Position numbers and translations under genes: made by a program. The notes beneath the pieces are model-generated. The model was not told where the DNA came from. It searched no databases and saw nothing but the letters and a program-made list of their open reading frames with translations. From Paralichthys olivaceus (taxonomy: Eukaryota > Chordata > Actinopteri > Pleuronectiformes > Paralichthyidae): a DNA stretch of 64,000 nucleotides. Shown piece by piece: positions 25,161-38,650 of the stretch. Position 1 is the first letter of the stretch; each line of letters begins with the position of its first letter. The DNA is taken from the NCBI RefSeq assembly GCF_024713975.1, contig NC_091097.1:3384361-3448360 (forward strand). The letters run 5' to 3'.

Positions 25161-28100
25161 TCAGATCTTGCTGTTCTCCAAGTGGGAGTCAATGTGTTTT
25201 ATGAGGGCGTCATCAGGGTAACCAGTTGGGAAGGTCAGCTGACACAAAGGACAGCTGCGAACAGCACTCTCCTCCGACTCCATCCATAACTGCAGACAGA
25301 GGAAGACACAGGTGTGAAACCACTGATCCTGAAGAGAGTGGAACCCCACAATCGAATCAACAAACATGGAGAATGTGACTTTGATCGTTTCATCTGTCTG
25401 TTAAAGCGACAGCTCAACGTGACTTTCACATTAACTTGTGCCGTGCCTGTTTCAAAGCTTCCTCTTTTCTTGGTTTGTGGTTAAGCTCTGGAGCTACTTC
25501 CGAATTACCGACACGATCATCAGACCAGGTTTACAACTTTTCAAAATAAAAGCTCTGTAAGTCAGCTTTTGACCCAGTTGCCAGCCCCTGCTGTAGTTTA
25601 TCTGAAGAAGACACGTTCAACTCGATCTGGGATTATTTACTTTTTTATATTGAATGTATGTCAGAATCACACCCAACTCTGCAATGCACTTCTCTGGATC
25701 ACTATGAATACACATTGGGTAGACACATTGGAGACCATGTGGACATAACTGTTCTTACTCTCCACATTTGGTGTCAGTGGAGCGATTACTGAGCACTCAC
25801 ACGTAGGTGTTTGATGCTTGAGCTTTCTTGACACATGACTGGCCTCTCAAAGCACTGTAGCATTATGGGAGTGAATGCTACAGGGTGGTGTTCAGAGATA
25901 ATAATGAAGTTCTAATTATAACATGCTGTATATCCTAGTGATGTGCCCTTAGTGAACGATTCCAGTCAGAGGCTACTCGAGCTCTCATGAACAGTGAGGA
26001 CACAAGATTCCCATCGCAGAGAAGGATAAGGGCCCTCCTCATTCATTACATTGGTATAGCATCACACTGTGCAATGTTTAAAATGCTAATAACTGATATT
26101 TAGCAACTTGTGTAATGTTTACAATTCAAATAATTGACATTAGATCCAACAATACATGCTGCAAGAAATTAAGGATATCTAAATTTGATTCTAATCTTAA
26201 TTTCACCTGTCATTTTAGTGACTAGTAGCCCCAACCCCCCAAAAGGACAAAAGAAAGCCTCTCTAAAGGACTGGAGTTTTGTGTATCCTTTTTTCACTGA
26301 TGCTCTTTTGGCTGCTGCAATGACCCATTTTCCCCACAAGGTGCTGCTAAATGTAATCCTAGCTTCTACTCACGTTAATGGAAGGCCATGACTGAGCATG
26401 TTCTGTGTTCATGTAGGGAGGCAGATGGCAGGAGAGGGTGGCAGGGCCCTCGGGGGCAGAGAAGGAGGGATGGTGGGGCTGTTTCCTTGGAGACGGGAAC
26501 GAGGGGTGTAGTGGCTGTTCTCTTGGTGATGATGAGACAATCCCGATTGCACCCAGAGTCCGAGGTGGGCTGGCAGCCGGCGACAGATATGCACACACAT
26601 CCTGCAGTGGTTCACAACACACACAGTTTTAACAATAAATAACCCGGCTTGAAAGTCAGAGACTTCATTGGTTGTCACCTCTTCATCATCAGAGGACTGT
26701 GGAGGTGTCACCAGTGGGGTGGGTTCGGGTGGGTCGTCAAGACGACAGAAGTGATGCACCTGAATGAAAGAAGAGGTAAGGCTAAAGATTACTCAGATTT
26801 TTTTTATTGGACTACAGAAAATTGTGTGATGCTTTTAACTACAGACCTGCAAAATTATTTATCAGAAAATAGGACACGTTGAAAGTGTCCTAAGGTCGGT
26901 AACAATAAGGTCGTCACTCACTCAATAAATGTCTCACCTCAGCAGCCATTGGAAATCCCAGGTCCAATGCACAGTGATGAGGACTGCTGCTCAAACTGCT
27001 GCCCCCACCTCTCTCGCCTCCCCCTCCTCCCCCCCGCTCCCCTCCTCCATGAGCTGAGGCTGGCCTGACAAGGCCCAACAAGGCTGTGCGGAGCTGAGGT
27101 TTGTTTTGGCCGTAGCCCTGTTTCTCGCCAAGGAGAGGCCTGGGCTTGGGGAGAGTGGAAACAGGGTCCCTCCTCAAGCGCGCTGGCGGCCTGTGGATGG
27201 CTGATGGGTCAGACACCTGGGAACAAGAGAGGGTCAAATATTCAAATGACTCCACGATGCAATAATCCATTTTATTATAAAGTTATAAGAAATCCAAGTC
27301 CAATTGTGCCCCACAAATGCCTCACCTCCGAGTAACTGCGGCGACCCTGGAACTTTGCTCGTAGACGGCTGCTGGTTGGCTGCTGAGAGTAAGAGGCAGG
27401 GCTGTCGCATAGGGAGAGTGGAGGAGAGGGGGTGGGCAGAAGCCTCTCAGGGGAGAGTGAGGGGCGCTGGGGGGAGGTGGGGGAGAGACGCTGAGGGGTT
27501 GAGGGAGGACGAGAGACTGAAGGGAAAACAGAGAATGGGAAAGACATTAAGATTTCATCTCATTAGCACACCCCTGGCACCCCACTCCTTTTTTCAGTTG
27601 CCCTTAGTTTTACGAGATCTCTCCGAAGCAGGGAGGGAAAGTGATAAAGACTCAATGAGAGATCTCTTGTAACATGAACACTTTGTTAGAAGCTGCCTGG
27701 CTTCATTTCCATACTACTCTAACAACACAACGAGTGACTACTAAGTCGCATGAGTCTCATTTTTTCAGTGATGTCTGTGCAGTGCACTGCAGATAGGTGT
27801 CTCTATAACTTCCACTAACTTCTGGCTTAAGTCTGCAGTGGATACATCTGATACATCTCCAATGAATTTATTTTCTGTCAGCAGGCTACAGTTCTGAGTG
27901 ACATCCAGCATCCCAGAGAGGCTGAGCCACTTGAGTGTTTGTGGACACTACCTACATTTAGGTGCAGTTAACTTCGACATGACTCCGCTGGCTACATGAA
28001 GCTCATCCAAACAGAATTATTCCAAACTCCCTCCATGTGTTTGTCATTGACACAACCAGTTAGAATACGTGACATTTCTTGTCTCATACACTTGCACTTG

Positions 28101-30756
28101 TAACTTATAGTCAGGTGACCTACCAGGCTCCTGGGAGACGTGTCGTAGAAGGTCACTCTGTTTTGCAGCCAGATTGCGAACCCGACCCAGCTCCTCTGTT
28201 AGCTCAGTGTAGGCTAACGCCAGGTTCACCCTGCAGCACACAGAAAATACATGTAAATGACAAACTAACAAGCACTTCCAAAAATAAGCTCTTCTCTGAA
28301 ACAAGACTCACTGTTCATCTCCAGCTTTCTTTATCCATTCTACGTCACAGTGCTCACAGTGTGGGGCCAACTCCTGTGACTGACAGAGGGACAGACCCAG
28401 TTGTGGTTAGGGCTGCAGCACTGAACAACACATGGAAGACATTCTTATTTGTTTCCTATATTTGGGACAGCTTCAAATTCTCCACAGAGCTATTTCATTA
28501 ATTGTCATGTCTGTATCTTGGGGCCTAAACTGGACAATTAGCATGTTTAAGCCCATTGATGATCAACCAGCTCATCTACCTCTGTGACAACTGTGTGCAC
28601 CCATCCACGTGTATCATGTCTATCAGGTTTACCTGTCTTTGTGCTTCCTGCAGCTGAGCTGCCTCTTGTTGCAGCCTCTGAAGTTCAACCCTCAGCTCCT
28701 TCTCCCTCTGACAGGCTCCCTCGGCCCGGTGCCGTGCCCCATCCAGCTCTGCCTCCAGTCGCTGCAGTTTCAGGTCTGACAAGGCGTCCAGACTGCGGGA
28801 GCTCTGCAGCGTCGGCCCACGGCCCTCTGATAAAAACCAAACAGCTTCAATCTGTTTCCTTTCTCTCAAGTACAATGACACCAGTGGAGCAAGAGACTTC
28901 AATTCCTAAATCAAGAGCACAGTCTTTTTATGTATAGGGACTTTACAATCAATATTTATTGGTAGTTATGACTGAACTGTAGCTAATGATAACTTTCACC
29001 ACATTTAAAATCACATCATTTTTACTTAATGTCAATGTCATTGCTGTGTTATTTAAGTGTGAAAGGAAACCTCTGGAGAAAGTCCGGACCTAATTCTCTG
29101 GAGTTCCTCCAGAGGTCATATCTGAAAACAGCTTCAGTGATGAAATCGAGGCACCAGTTGAATCAAGTCTTGTGGTAGAAAGAGGTTAGTCTCGATGATC
29201 CGCCTTTTTGAATAGTGATATTAGCACCTTGTAATTGTCCGGTATACAGCAACTATTATGACTGGCTCTCTCATACAAGTATATACAAGAAGTACTACTT
29301 AATTGCATATTCTATAATCTGATTGGGTGTACTGTTCTCTCTGTCCAGATGGAACACACCTCTGGGTACGTCCAGGCTGGCGTGGAGTTGAGACTGACGG
29401 GCCTCTTTGCTGCGGAGTTGAGTGCTGAGTTTCTGAAGGGACGTCTCTCTTTGTCTAAGAGCCGACTCCAAACTGCAGATCCTCTCCACGTGCTGCTCCG
29501 CTAGAGTCGTCTGAGGGACACAAAACACACACTTTTACACATGTGGAACTAATACCCAAACTGCTATACAATGGCATAAATGCTCTATCCTACAAATAGC
29601 ATTGGTGTGTGTGTGTGTGCGTGTGTTTACCATTTTGTCTAGGTCTCTCTGTACATTGCTTTTCTCCAAGTGAATCTTCTCATATGCCTGGATGACTTCC
29701 TCCAGCCTCTCCTCTCTCTCCTTACTCTTCTGAAGCTGAGAGAGGTAAACAGTCATCTTACACTTCTCTCTGAGGGGTTATACTGTGCAGGTTAGGGCCA
29801 TTATTTCAGAGCGCAGCGACATTAATATGAAATTCTTTCACAACTAGCATGTGAATTCTTGAGTTACAGCCAAAAATGTGTTTTTTGAGTTCACATTGAC
29901 TTGAACCTTTGATCTTCAACCACCAAGATTTAATCAGTTTGTCTTTGAGTCCAATGTGCCAGATGTAATGACATTTCCTCAAGCTGTCCTTCATACATCA
30001 CATTCACAAGTATGCACAGTGATAGTTGCTCCACAGAGATATATCTTAGGTTGGTCACTGTGACCTAACACCCGGTCACAGTGACCTTGACCTTTGACCT
30101 CCAACCTTAGATATATCTCTGTGGAGCAACTATCACTGAGGGTATTAATATATAATATATTAATATTAATATAACTTGTGCAATTTATCAGAGAGACTAT
30201 GAGATCTACTATAACTAGTGGCTGCAGTTATATTACTATGTACCTCCTGAGTGAGAGAGTTGATCCTCTGTTGTAGGTTTGTGGTCTCTGATTGAATGAC
30301 ACTGGCATCCTTGGTGATGGGCTCACAGGAACAACACACTATCCTCTCCTCTCCGAATTCACTGATCATGGGAAACTATAGGAGAAAAGAGGAGAGGAGG
30401 AATTTTCAGGAAATAATTCATTCACACTGTATAAAATTCTTCATTCTCTCAGTTTGTATTCTTTATTGTTCATTTAAATCTGTATGCAGGCTGTGTGTGT
30501 GTTCTCTGCTGCTGCTCTCCACCTTGACCTCATAGTGTTTCAGCTTCCTCTTGATGCTGCTGTTCTCCCTCTCCAGACTGGCCAGCCGGGTCTTAATGTC
30601 ATGATAGGCTGCAGCCAAGGCCAATCCTGATGATGGGTACATGTCCTCTGGCAGTCGATTGGACGACCAGCTGATCCCAGATCCGCCCATGTCATCTCTC
30701 AGGCTCTCCCCTCCTCCCAGCAGCCCTAGCTCTCCTCTGCCATATAGATCCATCAT
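25161..30756 (-). CDS. tbkbp1: TBK1-binding protein 1 (SINTBAD), complete
   Basis: Adaptor that binds TBK1/IKK-epsilon and supports antiviral interferon signalling in the cytoplasm. Coding exons in 5' to 3' order: 30756-30523, 30375-30244, 29735-29631, 29510-29360, 28826-28633, 28379-28312, 28230-28124, 27516-27326, 27216-26938, 26759-26679, 26601-26374, 25289-25161. All GT-AG, in frame, 632 codons (human about 615). N-terminal coiled coil (DIKTRLASLERENSSIKRKL), then IQAYEKIHLEKS; TBK1-binding region VNLALAYTELTEELGRVRNL at about 296-315; Pro/Ser-rich middle with FQGRRSYSE; a Gly-rich segment; EHAQSWPSIN; C-terminal C2H2-type finger with Cys603, Cys606, His622, His626 and tail HLENSKI. The start is the first of two consecutive ATGs just inside an acceptor at 30,763, so an upstream untranslated exon must exist. 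The glycine-rich run in exon 9 may be lineage-specific. Confidence 0.93.
30015..30140. repeat. long hairpin with nuclear-receptor half-sites (tbkbp1 intron)
   Basis: Arms 30,015-30,054 and 30,101-30,140 are 40-nt inverted repeats with two mismatches. The loop contains a second, 11-bp stem (TCACTGTGACC with GGTCACAGTGA). Inside lie GGTCACTGTGACC (30,053-30,065), GGTCACAGTGACC (30,074-30,086) and TGACCTTTGACCT (30,088-30,100). The first two match the oestrogen-response-element core GGTCANNNTGACC; the third is a perfect DR1. Probably a folded MITE-like repeat. Receptor binding is inference. Confidence 0.85.
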
Positions 30757-30900
30757 CAGTTAGCTGTAAGAGAAGGAAATAAGGAGGTCTAGTTGATCTC
30801 AAGAGATCCAGTGAAGACAACATGGACTGGACTTTGGGCAGACTCATGACCATAGACTGTATATAAAGAGCTCATGACATGATGTCCTGACCGGAGCTGA

Positions 30901-30904
<4 letters not shown>

Positions 30905-30957
<53 letters not shown>

Positions 30958-30964
30958 TGTGTGT
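30905..30964 (+). repeat. (GT)n microsatellite
   Basis: Almost uninterrupted GT dinucleotide repeat with one GTTT break near the end. Confidence 0.97.
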
Positions 30965-33900
30965 GTTGTCCAGAGAATATATGTGATGATTAAAAGTTTG
31001 ATAAGTTATTTTTGATCTATTTGAGTTATTATTGTATTCATACAATCTGTTTGTATGAGATTGCTCTGGGTTGAAACAATACTTGGTTAAAACCTGGTAT
31101 ATGACAATACCATGGAGGGTTGATATCAGGGTGGTCTCTCTGTGCTCTGCAGACTGTTGTGGGATATGCTTAAGGTGCAGGGTATCTGGCAGATTCTACA
31201 GAAATATTAACCACAGCACAGTTGGCAATTTGTTAATTTTGACTAAGGGGGGTGGTTCTGTATTCTACACAGACATCTAAAGTGGTATCTGCTGAATTTA
31301 TGCTGAATCCTGTCTACCTGCCGAAAAGAGTCAAATCTTTATGGATGGCCACCAGGTACTTAGGATTTTCCCTGATGCTGGGAGGTGACAACAGAATTGG
31401 CAGGTTATTAAGGCTTGTTTAGTCATATTAGTTTTGAGGGTACAGCCACATATATCTAAATTAAGTGATGATTGAGTAAAGGCATGTACAGTTGCAGAGA
31501 TGATCGCTTCTTTTCTGTTTCTACATGTGATTCAAAAACAAAAGATGTGGCTTTTGAGTTTAGTGGGTTTGGAGCTGTTTGTAGATAGTTGAAATATAGA
31601 AAAACAACAAGCAATGAAATCCTTTACTTCTTCTGCTCAGTTCAGTGAGTAATGTGTAACACTTTACCTAATAGTGTTAGTGGTTTGACTGGCTTTCAGC
31701 AAGATTTCTGAAAACACAATAAACTGGCTTAGCAAAGAGGCAATGTGACTTTTACAACTCGACGTGTGCACATTGTGATTTGTTAGTCAACAGGAAACCT
31801 GCCACAAAAAAGGAAAAACCTTTGAAATTATATAAAACATCCTGACAGACACCCGAGGTCCTTGGTAAGAAAAAGCATGGTACACAATAAAAGAAGAGAA
31901 AAGATGATATGATTCAACGGCAGCAACTCTTCCTCTCTAGTGTGTGTGTGTGTGTGTGTGTAGAGCCTAAAGACAGGCAGTGCAGTTTCAGAGAGGAAGA
32001 GAGGTCTCACATCCCTCCACAGATACTTAACTCCCCCTCTGAAAGCCCACACACTGTCTCCCACACATACATGCACACGCACATTCACTCACACTCACAC
32101 ACCCACACATTCACACATTCAGCCCACATACTGCTCGTGTCTATTGCCTGTGTCCAGCTCTTCCTCTACATCTCCCTCTCAGCTTTCGACTGGGTTCACT
32201 CAGCTCGATTGCCTTTTCCTTGCACACACTCTGTGTCAGCCAAGGGCAGATCAGAGCGGGCCATATGTCTTTATCATATGGTTGTTTCATTTATTAATGG
32301 ACTGACGGTCCGCATTACCCACAATCCCTGGCATTTAAACACAAAACCCAGTGATTTCTCTCATCATCGTTATGTGCAGTGATGACATCTTTGTTGGTAC
32401 ACAGGTCAACATTCAGCATTTCTTTTAATTTACTGTGTTCGTCATTCATAGATTGTGTTTCCATTTCTAGTTCGATAGTTTACCACCTCCAACTAAAAGT
32501 TTCTAGTAGATCATGATTCATCAAAAGGGATTCTGGTTAAAAGAAAATTTGAGAAAAATTCTGCTAAGGGCAAAAACACCAATCAAAGGAGCACTCCACC
32601 AATTGTACTCATTAACTGAAAGCGTACTCATCACAAGGAGTAATACTCAGCTTGTGTTGTAAAAAAATTTTCTGTACAGCTCAGGGTGGAGTTCATATGT
32701 AAAATATTAAAAATAAAAATAAATAAAAATAAAGCCTGCATTATAGACAGGTGAGGTTTGGAGTTAGATGTTTAGAGATGGTCTGATGAAAGACATAATC
32801 CAGGTGCATTATGGGACATTCAGAATCCAACAATATACAGCTTTAACTACCCAAGGGACTAAAGGTACATACATATTTGCACACCTAATGTGTTTGTCTG
32901 CACCTCAGGTTGCTAGTACAGCAGCTACTATCAGCTTGGATTTCTATAGCCACATTCAAATTGACATTCATTTGCTGCTTGTGCACAAATCAAGGAAATC
33001 AAGACCACACATGAGCTCAGGAAAATTCATGTGAGAGCATAAATGAATACGCTCCGAATTTGCTAACTCACATTTCTCTACACTGCGTTTTTAAACCTTG
33101 TGACATAGTCAGCACAACAGCATTCAGTGTGGACTAAACTATGCATCTAGAAAATAGAAAATAACAGAAAATGACAATCACAGCTCATTCACACTTTAGC
33201 TGTTTTAATTCCATCCAAATTAAGGGCAACTCTTGGGAATTCGTTTTTCTGTTTAAACATGGTCAGACACAGTGTTGTGAGTGGCAGAGGACATAGAGTG
33301 ACCAGTAAAAGGACTGGTATGTCTAAAAGAGGAAGACTCAGAGCGGTGTTGTCCCTGATGAAAGAGGAACTATAACTGATCATGTCAGATAACCAACACT
33401 GGATATTTTAGCAGTAGCTTACTATACATGGGACAAATGTGTTTAATTTTGTGTTTGTGCTTCAGGATGTAGCACTTCCCTCCCACTCAGGGAAATGGAA
33501 TATCAACTGCTGAACAGGAAACTGATAACAACAATACAATAAAACTTGAAAATGTAGGACAGAGGGTTTGCATAAGAATCTTGATATGTTCAAAGTGCAA
33601 CCACTGAACAAACATCCTGATACCCTGTCCTCTCTGAAATGAACTCTGAATGTGTTGAGGAGCTCAGTACCAGTTTGTCCTGGTAAGAAGACCGGCTTCA
33701 CCAAACCATGCCCAGGAAATAGACATCTCCTGTAATGGTTCATCTCTCATGTTTCATTATGGCTGCATTTTAGAGCTTGGAGCCAGGACAACAGCTCACA
33801 CAATCATTCATGTGTATGAGGCTGATTTCAACTTGCCCAAAACATGAGAAACCAACCTCACTGGAAACAACAGCAGCGAGTCCAGAGGGGTCTCACACCA

Positions 33901-34038
33901 TCTGCTGTTACATTAACTGTCAGCTGGACCATACGACACTAAGAGCCTCATTGAGGATTTGTGTCAGGTGAGGAAAGAGGGGGGTGAGGCTGAATCCAGA
34001 TCTGTTTGTTACCATCGGAGGATCTGATGATTCACCAA

Positions 34039-34169
34039 TCCAATTCAATTCAATTTTAATTGTATAGCACCAAATCATAATATACATTATCTCAAGGCAC
34101 TTTACATAGAAGGTCAAGACCTTCATATTAATATAGAGAAACCCAACAGTTCCCACAATGAGCAAGCAC
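34039..34169. mobile_element. fish dispersed repeat, 5' fragment
   Basis: CCAATTCAATTCAATTTTAA, a TGTATAGC motif, CAAGGCACTTTACATAGAAGG and GAGCAAGCAC match the first part of the fuller copy at 54,856-55,300. The same motifs are widespread in percomorph genomes. Confidence 0.6.
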
Positions 34170-34525
34170 TGTCCAGTCACAGAGTGGTTTACACCACATC
34201 CCAGCATGGTGTCATCTTTCCTTCTTTACTTACTCTCAGTACCTCAATCCCACAGAGGAAGCTTTCTTCTCACTGAGGTGGAACAGTCTTCATGATCAGA
34301 TGTCTCTCATTGATGTAATGAACGCTGGATGTGTGTACTAGAATGGCACAAAAGAGTGTAGAGCTAGGATAAGGCCCAATTAATTGAAAGAAAGAAAGAA
34401 AGAAAGCTGGCTGGTTATGATCAAAGCAGAGTGAGAAGAGATGATAAAACAGACAGTCCTTAAGGACATGGCACATTATCTGTGAGCACAGCTGAGGGCA
34501 AATTTAGTGTGTGTGGGGAAGAGTG

Positions 34526-34530
<5 letters not shown>

Positions 34531-34561
<31 letters not shown>
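34531..34561 (+). repeat. (AC)n microsatellite
   Basis: About 15 perfect AC units. Confidence 0.95.
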
Positions 34562-34568
<7 letters not shown>

Positions 34569-37500
34569 AAATACACTAAATCAAACTGTCCTGATGGGTT
34601 CAAATCTGCATGAATATATATCATTTTATGTGGTTAAAGCAGTAAAGTTGTCTGCATTGATTATTTTGCAATATCATTGATATTGTTGCTCTGTATGTCC
34701 CTACAGCTACGGTATGATGTGACATGCAACATGAGGTAAATTAGAATGACACAATTATACAAACGTTTTCATCAAAGGATTACACTGCTCCTCTACATTC
34801 AGCCAACGGTAACAACAGCACATGAACTTCACCTCCATCCAAACAGAACCACAGGGAAATGCTTCATATGTGCTCATGGACTGTAAACTGACCCACAATG
34901 CAGCAGGACCAACTATCCACTTCTATTTCTATTTATTTCCATTTCTTCGTTCACTTTCAGGATTTTAGAATTTACTTTTTCATTTGTCATTTTAAAACAG
35001 CCATTTCAATATCCTGTTTTTTTTTTTACATTTATCTATGGGCTCATTATCCTGAGTAATAAATATAATAATAATTTCTGTTTTCTTTATTAAATCATGG
35101 AGTAAACTTAGCCTCCACAAAGAGAGAGACAAAGGGGACAACTTAAAATAAGAGTAACAGACACAGAGAGAGATGAGGGAGGGCATTAGGATGATGACAT
35201 AATATGACATGAAAGACTGAGAGAGAAAGAGAGGGAGAAAGAGAGGGAGGTGGGGGGGGTTAGAGAGAAAAGAGCGAGAGAGTTAATGGAAATGAGGTCG
35301 CAAAGAAGAGCTTTCTGTCCTATCTACTGTGATCATGTGATGTTTTCTATAATGTACAACACGTGCACACACAGTTATTGTGAGAACACTGACTGTATTT
35401 AGTTCCCCTTGTGATCCAAGTCCTTGTCAAACATCTGACATGTGTTTGGTGACGGTGAACCTCTATTATCCTTTTTGAACAGACTAATGTGTATTTTGTC
35501 TTAGAACCATCTCATGCATGAACCATGAGCCATTGGTTGAACGAGTGCGGTGCCTGTTGTAAACCTGCCTGTCTCTTTGTCCTGTGTTAATGCTCTGCAG
35601 CTACTTCAGAATTATTCCTTGTCATTAGTGAGTCCTCCTACAACAGTTCTATAATATACTGTAAATATACTTTGTTTGTGTATGAGATGTTGTGTGCAGA
35701 GCTTTTTTTAACAGTCTATGGTTCAGAGTGAAGTTAGAAAACTTTTAGGTCATCCTACCTGGTTAATCTGAAATAAATATTAATAGTCAGTGTTTTTTAT
35801 AAATTGGAACTGAAATAATTGAATTACTTTTCATGTGTGTGGCTTATATTTAAATTTAAGGGATTAACTTAACTGCTGATATTTTTTTCATACATTGCAT
35901 ATCGGATATTACAGAGGTCTGTTAAGAATCGACACAAGACCCAAGTTCACAGCTTTTCAAAATATAAACTCTGCAATTCAGCTTGATATGAAGTACGACA
36001 ATAACGGTTGGTGGTGGTTGATGTCAGCAAACTTTAAATACATATATAGGCTAAGTGGCATGAAACAGAAGCTGCTGTTAGATTTCAGTTGAAATGTCTA
36101 ATGTTTCCATTCAACTTTCAGTTTGTATAAACATTAAGAAAGTTTATTAAATGCTTTCCCTCATCTTCCTAAAAGAATGAGCCAAACTATATCACGGCCA
36201 ACAGACATAATTTTGTTCCATTACTTTTTGTATTTGCAGCCAGGTACTGGATACCTACGTAGTGTTGTAGGGCATCCTCTGACCTCTCCTCCCACACATG
36301 TGCACACAAATACCAGCTCGAAGCATATGCTCTTGAAGCCCCTTGATCTCCCTCTACCTTCTGAAACAAAAAGCACTGCTGTTACCACCAACCACGTGTG
36401 AAGCAAAGCTCTGTGCTACTCGTGGCCCTGTTGGGCTTCATCCAGCTGCTGTAGAGAATGACTGAGCGGACCACCCACCACCAGCTAGTTTTAGGTTTTC
36501 AGATGCAGTGTGCAGAGAAAAAACACCAGGTAAGGCCAAATAAGTTTCAGTAACCCTCTTTCAAACAAAAGGTATTGTTGATGGAGTTGGGGGATAAGAC
36601 ATTGTCTGGTGAAATCATCTCCTGCAGTACAGGGATGCTGGAAGTCCGTCAAGAGTCGGAGGTGTTGAGAGAGAGTCTATAAAATGTCATATTAATTGCA
36701 ACGTAGCACCAAAACAAGATATTAGTTTGAAGTTGAATGGTATGAATGACATTTTATATATGATTTAGTAAATTTTACACTAAACCGGACAGAAAACTTT
36801 ATTTTTTATTAAGGTTTATTTCTGAGACATACCTAACCAACTTTTGCCAATGCTAAAATGTGGGATCTTTTCAGTGTGTTATGTTCTACTATTTGTAGGC
36901 TACACAGAAAATACACTGGGTTCCAAGATATTATAAAATATTGTAAAAAATAAAGTGGGTGGCCTACTCACCATAATACAACACTGGTGACTGAAAAGTC
37001 CCGGTGTTCAGAATAGAGGTATTGTCACACTGTGACTGATCAGTTGTTAGTATGAAGGGATAATATCATACATTTTCAAATTAAATATTGTTGTTTCAAA
37101 TTATTTTGGTAGCTTCCATGCAACAGTGTTCAGAATGCCAGACTTTGTATCAGCCACCCAATATGCAATGCAGGAGCTGATGTTGTGAATCAATCAATAC
37201 ACCTTCAATATTAATAAAACTTTGACCATTCCATTGTTTTTATTTGCTCACTTGTATGACATACGGCTGGATGGTGGTTGGCTGTGGCCTTGGAGGTACA
37301 GACTAACCTGAAGGTCTGTGTTGTCATCCCCAGCACTTCAAGCCTGCCTGAAGTATCTGGGCCACTGACTGTCTATGAATGGTGAAAAGCCAATTACCAT
37401 TTTCAAGCACTTAAAATGTATATTAGGCTTGTTCAACCAGATTATATGAACTGTGAATATCCCACTTAAACACTACAAAAGAAAGAGCTGTGTTATCCTG

Positions 37501-38332
37501 TTGCTAGGTCACGTCCCATAGACCAGAGCAGTACAGGCTAAATAAATATTAGTAATCGGAGCACTCCGGGTTCTAACATATAAACAATAATAACAAAAAA
37601 ATAAAACTAATATTTTTGATGTATTAATTAATGTTATATTTGTACACGTTACAGCCTGGGTGATAAGGTGTTAACTAATTACTGGGTCAGCTGAAACACA
37701 AGTATATAAGAATGACTGGATTTACCACTAGAGGGCACTGGGATATAAAACAGCTCATTCCCTGTGTAACTGGATGTATCCTGTCACCTTTAAGCACAGT
37801 GCACACGAAGGTGTGTTATTTTATTTCATTTCACTAGCAGCCCCACATGCAAACCAGTATGTGGATGTGTTCACTGTCTGTCTTACGGTCATTTAACAAA
37901 CCAGTAGCTATAGTCCTCAAACATGCCTCTGACCCACTGCTGTACAACACAGGGTTGTTTTTTGTGTGGAATAAACATTGGGAGAAAATCACTGTATTGC
38001 GCAGACGTGTTCCAAAAATCCGACAACACCTGAACTCAACACGTGCATCCATGCTTTCTATCGATCCACAGAAAAACAACATGTCCTCATTCTGCATGTT
38101 CCAGTCAGGTCCCCAGACCTCAACACGCACACTGAAACCAGGCTGCGCATCCGTCTCTCCCTGGCACGTCCCCACACAGCGCGTCTGTGGGACTGACGAG
38201 TCCCCATCAACCCCTGTGGAGCTCGGAGGAATGTGTCCTCAGTGCAGTGTCCCCGTCGGTTCTGTCTGTGGTCTCCTCGCAGGCCAGTGATGTCTGTCAT
38301 GATTGAACGGCTCATAACAGCGTCACTGCTGA

Positions 38333-38333
<1 letters not shown>

Positions 38334-38362
<29 letters not shown>
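38334..38362 (+). repeat. poly(C) run of 29 bases
   Basis: Uninterrupted run of 29 C, about 190 bp on the intron side of the candidate tbkbp1 first exon. Its true length is uncertain because long homopolymers are error-prone. Confidence 0.95.
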
Positions 38363-38363
<1 letters not shown>

Positions 38364-38551
38364 GTCACCATCCATCCCTGCGCAAACAGTCCCATCCTGA
38401 CCTGCTTAGAAACACTGAGATCTGATCCTCACCGGTAAACCTGCCTATATGAGGCAGAGAGCATGCAAACACACACACACACACTCACACACACTCACAG
38501 TCAGAAGTTGAAGGGAAGGACACACGCGACGGATGGAGCCGGTTTACTTAC

Positions 38552-38650
38552 GTCTGAGTAGAAAAACCGTGAAGAGGATGGTGCTGAGGGGGGTCGACAT
38601 GACTGGAGTCTGACATCAGCAGTGGATGCTGCCGCGAGTGTGTGTGTGTG
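38552..38650 (-). other. candidate non-coding first exon of tbkbp1
   Basis: On the minus strand a GC-richer segment ends in CAGAC/GTAAGT, a strong donor at 38,552/38,551. Joined to the acceptor at 30,763 it gives an upstream ORF beginning ATGTCGACC (ATG 38,602-38,600) whose stop TGA overlaps the main ATG (TGATG). The 5' boundary is a guess. A (GT)n tract and a purine-rich region lie just upstream. Confidence 0.35.

Larger units (their letters stand above)
30764..38551. other. non-coding DNA upstream of the tbkbp1 coding exons
   Basis: Probably the first intron of tbkbp1, if the exon at 38.6 kb is real. Holds CATAGACTGTATATAAAG at 30,851-30,868 (a fragment of the element at 40,752), (GT)n tracts near 31,941, a GA-rich stretch at 35,216-35,281, and dispersed repeats. 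No coding exon recognised on either strand. Confidence 0.5.

Noticed and set aside
26359-26759. Several overlapping long frames on both strands
   Set aside because: Shadows of GC-rich tbkbp1 exons 10 and 11. Only the frame joining the neighbouring exons and keeping EHAQSWPSIN is real.
31909-32382. 157-codon frame rich in His and Thr
   Set aside because: Produced by CA/GT microsatellite sequence; no gene evidence.
37847-38290. 147-codon frame near the possible tbkbp1 promoter
   Set aside because: No recognisable domain; two other frames of similar length overlap it, as expected in a CpG-richer patch.
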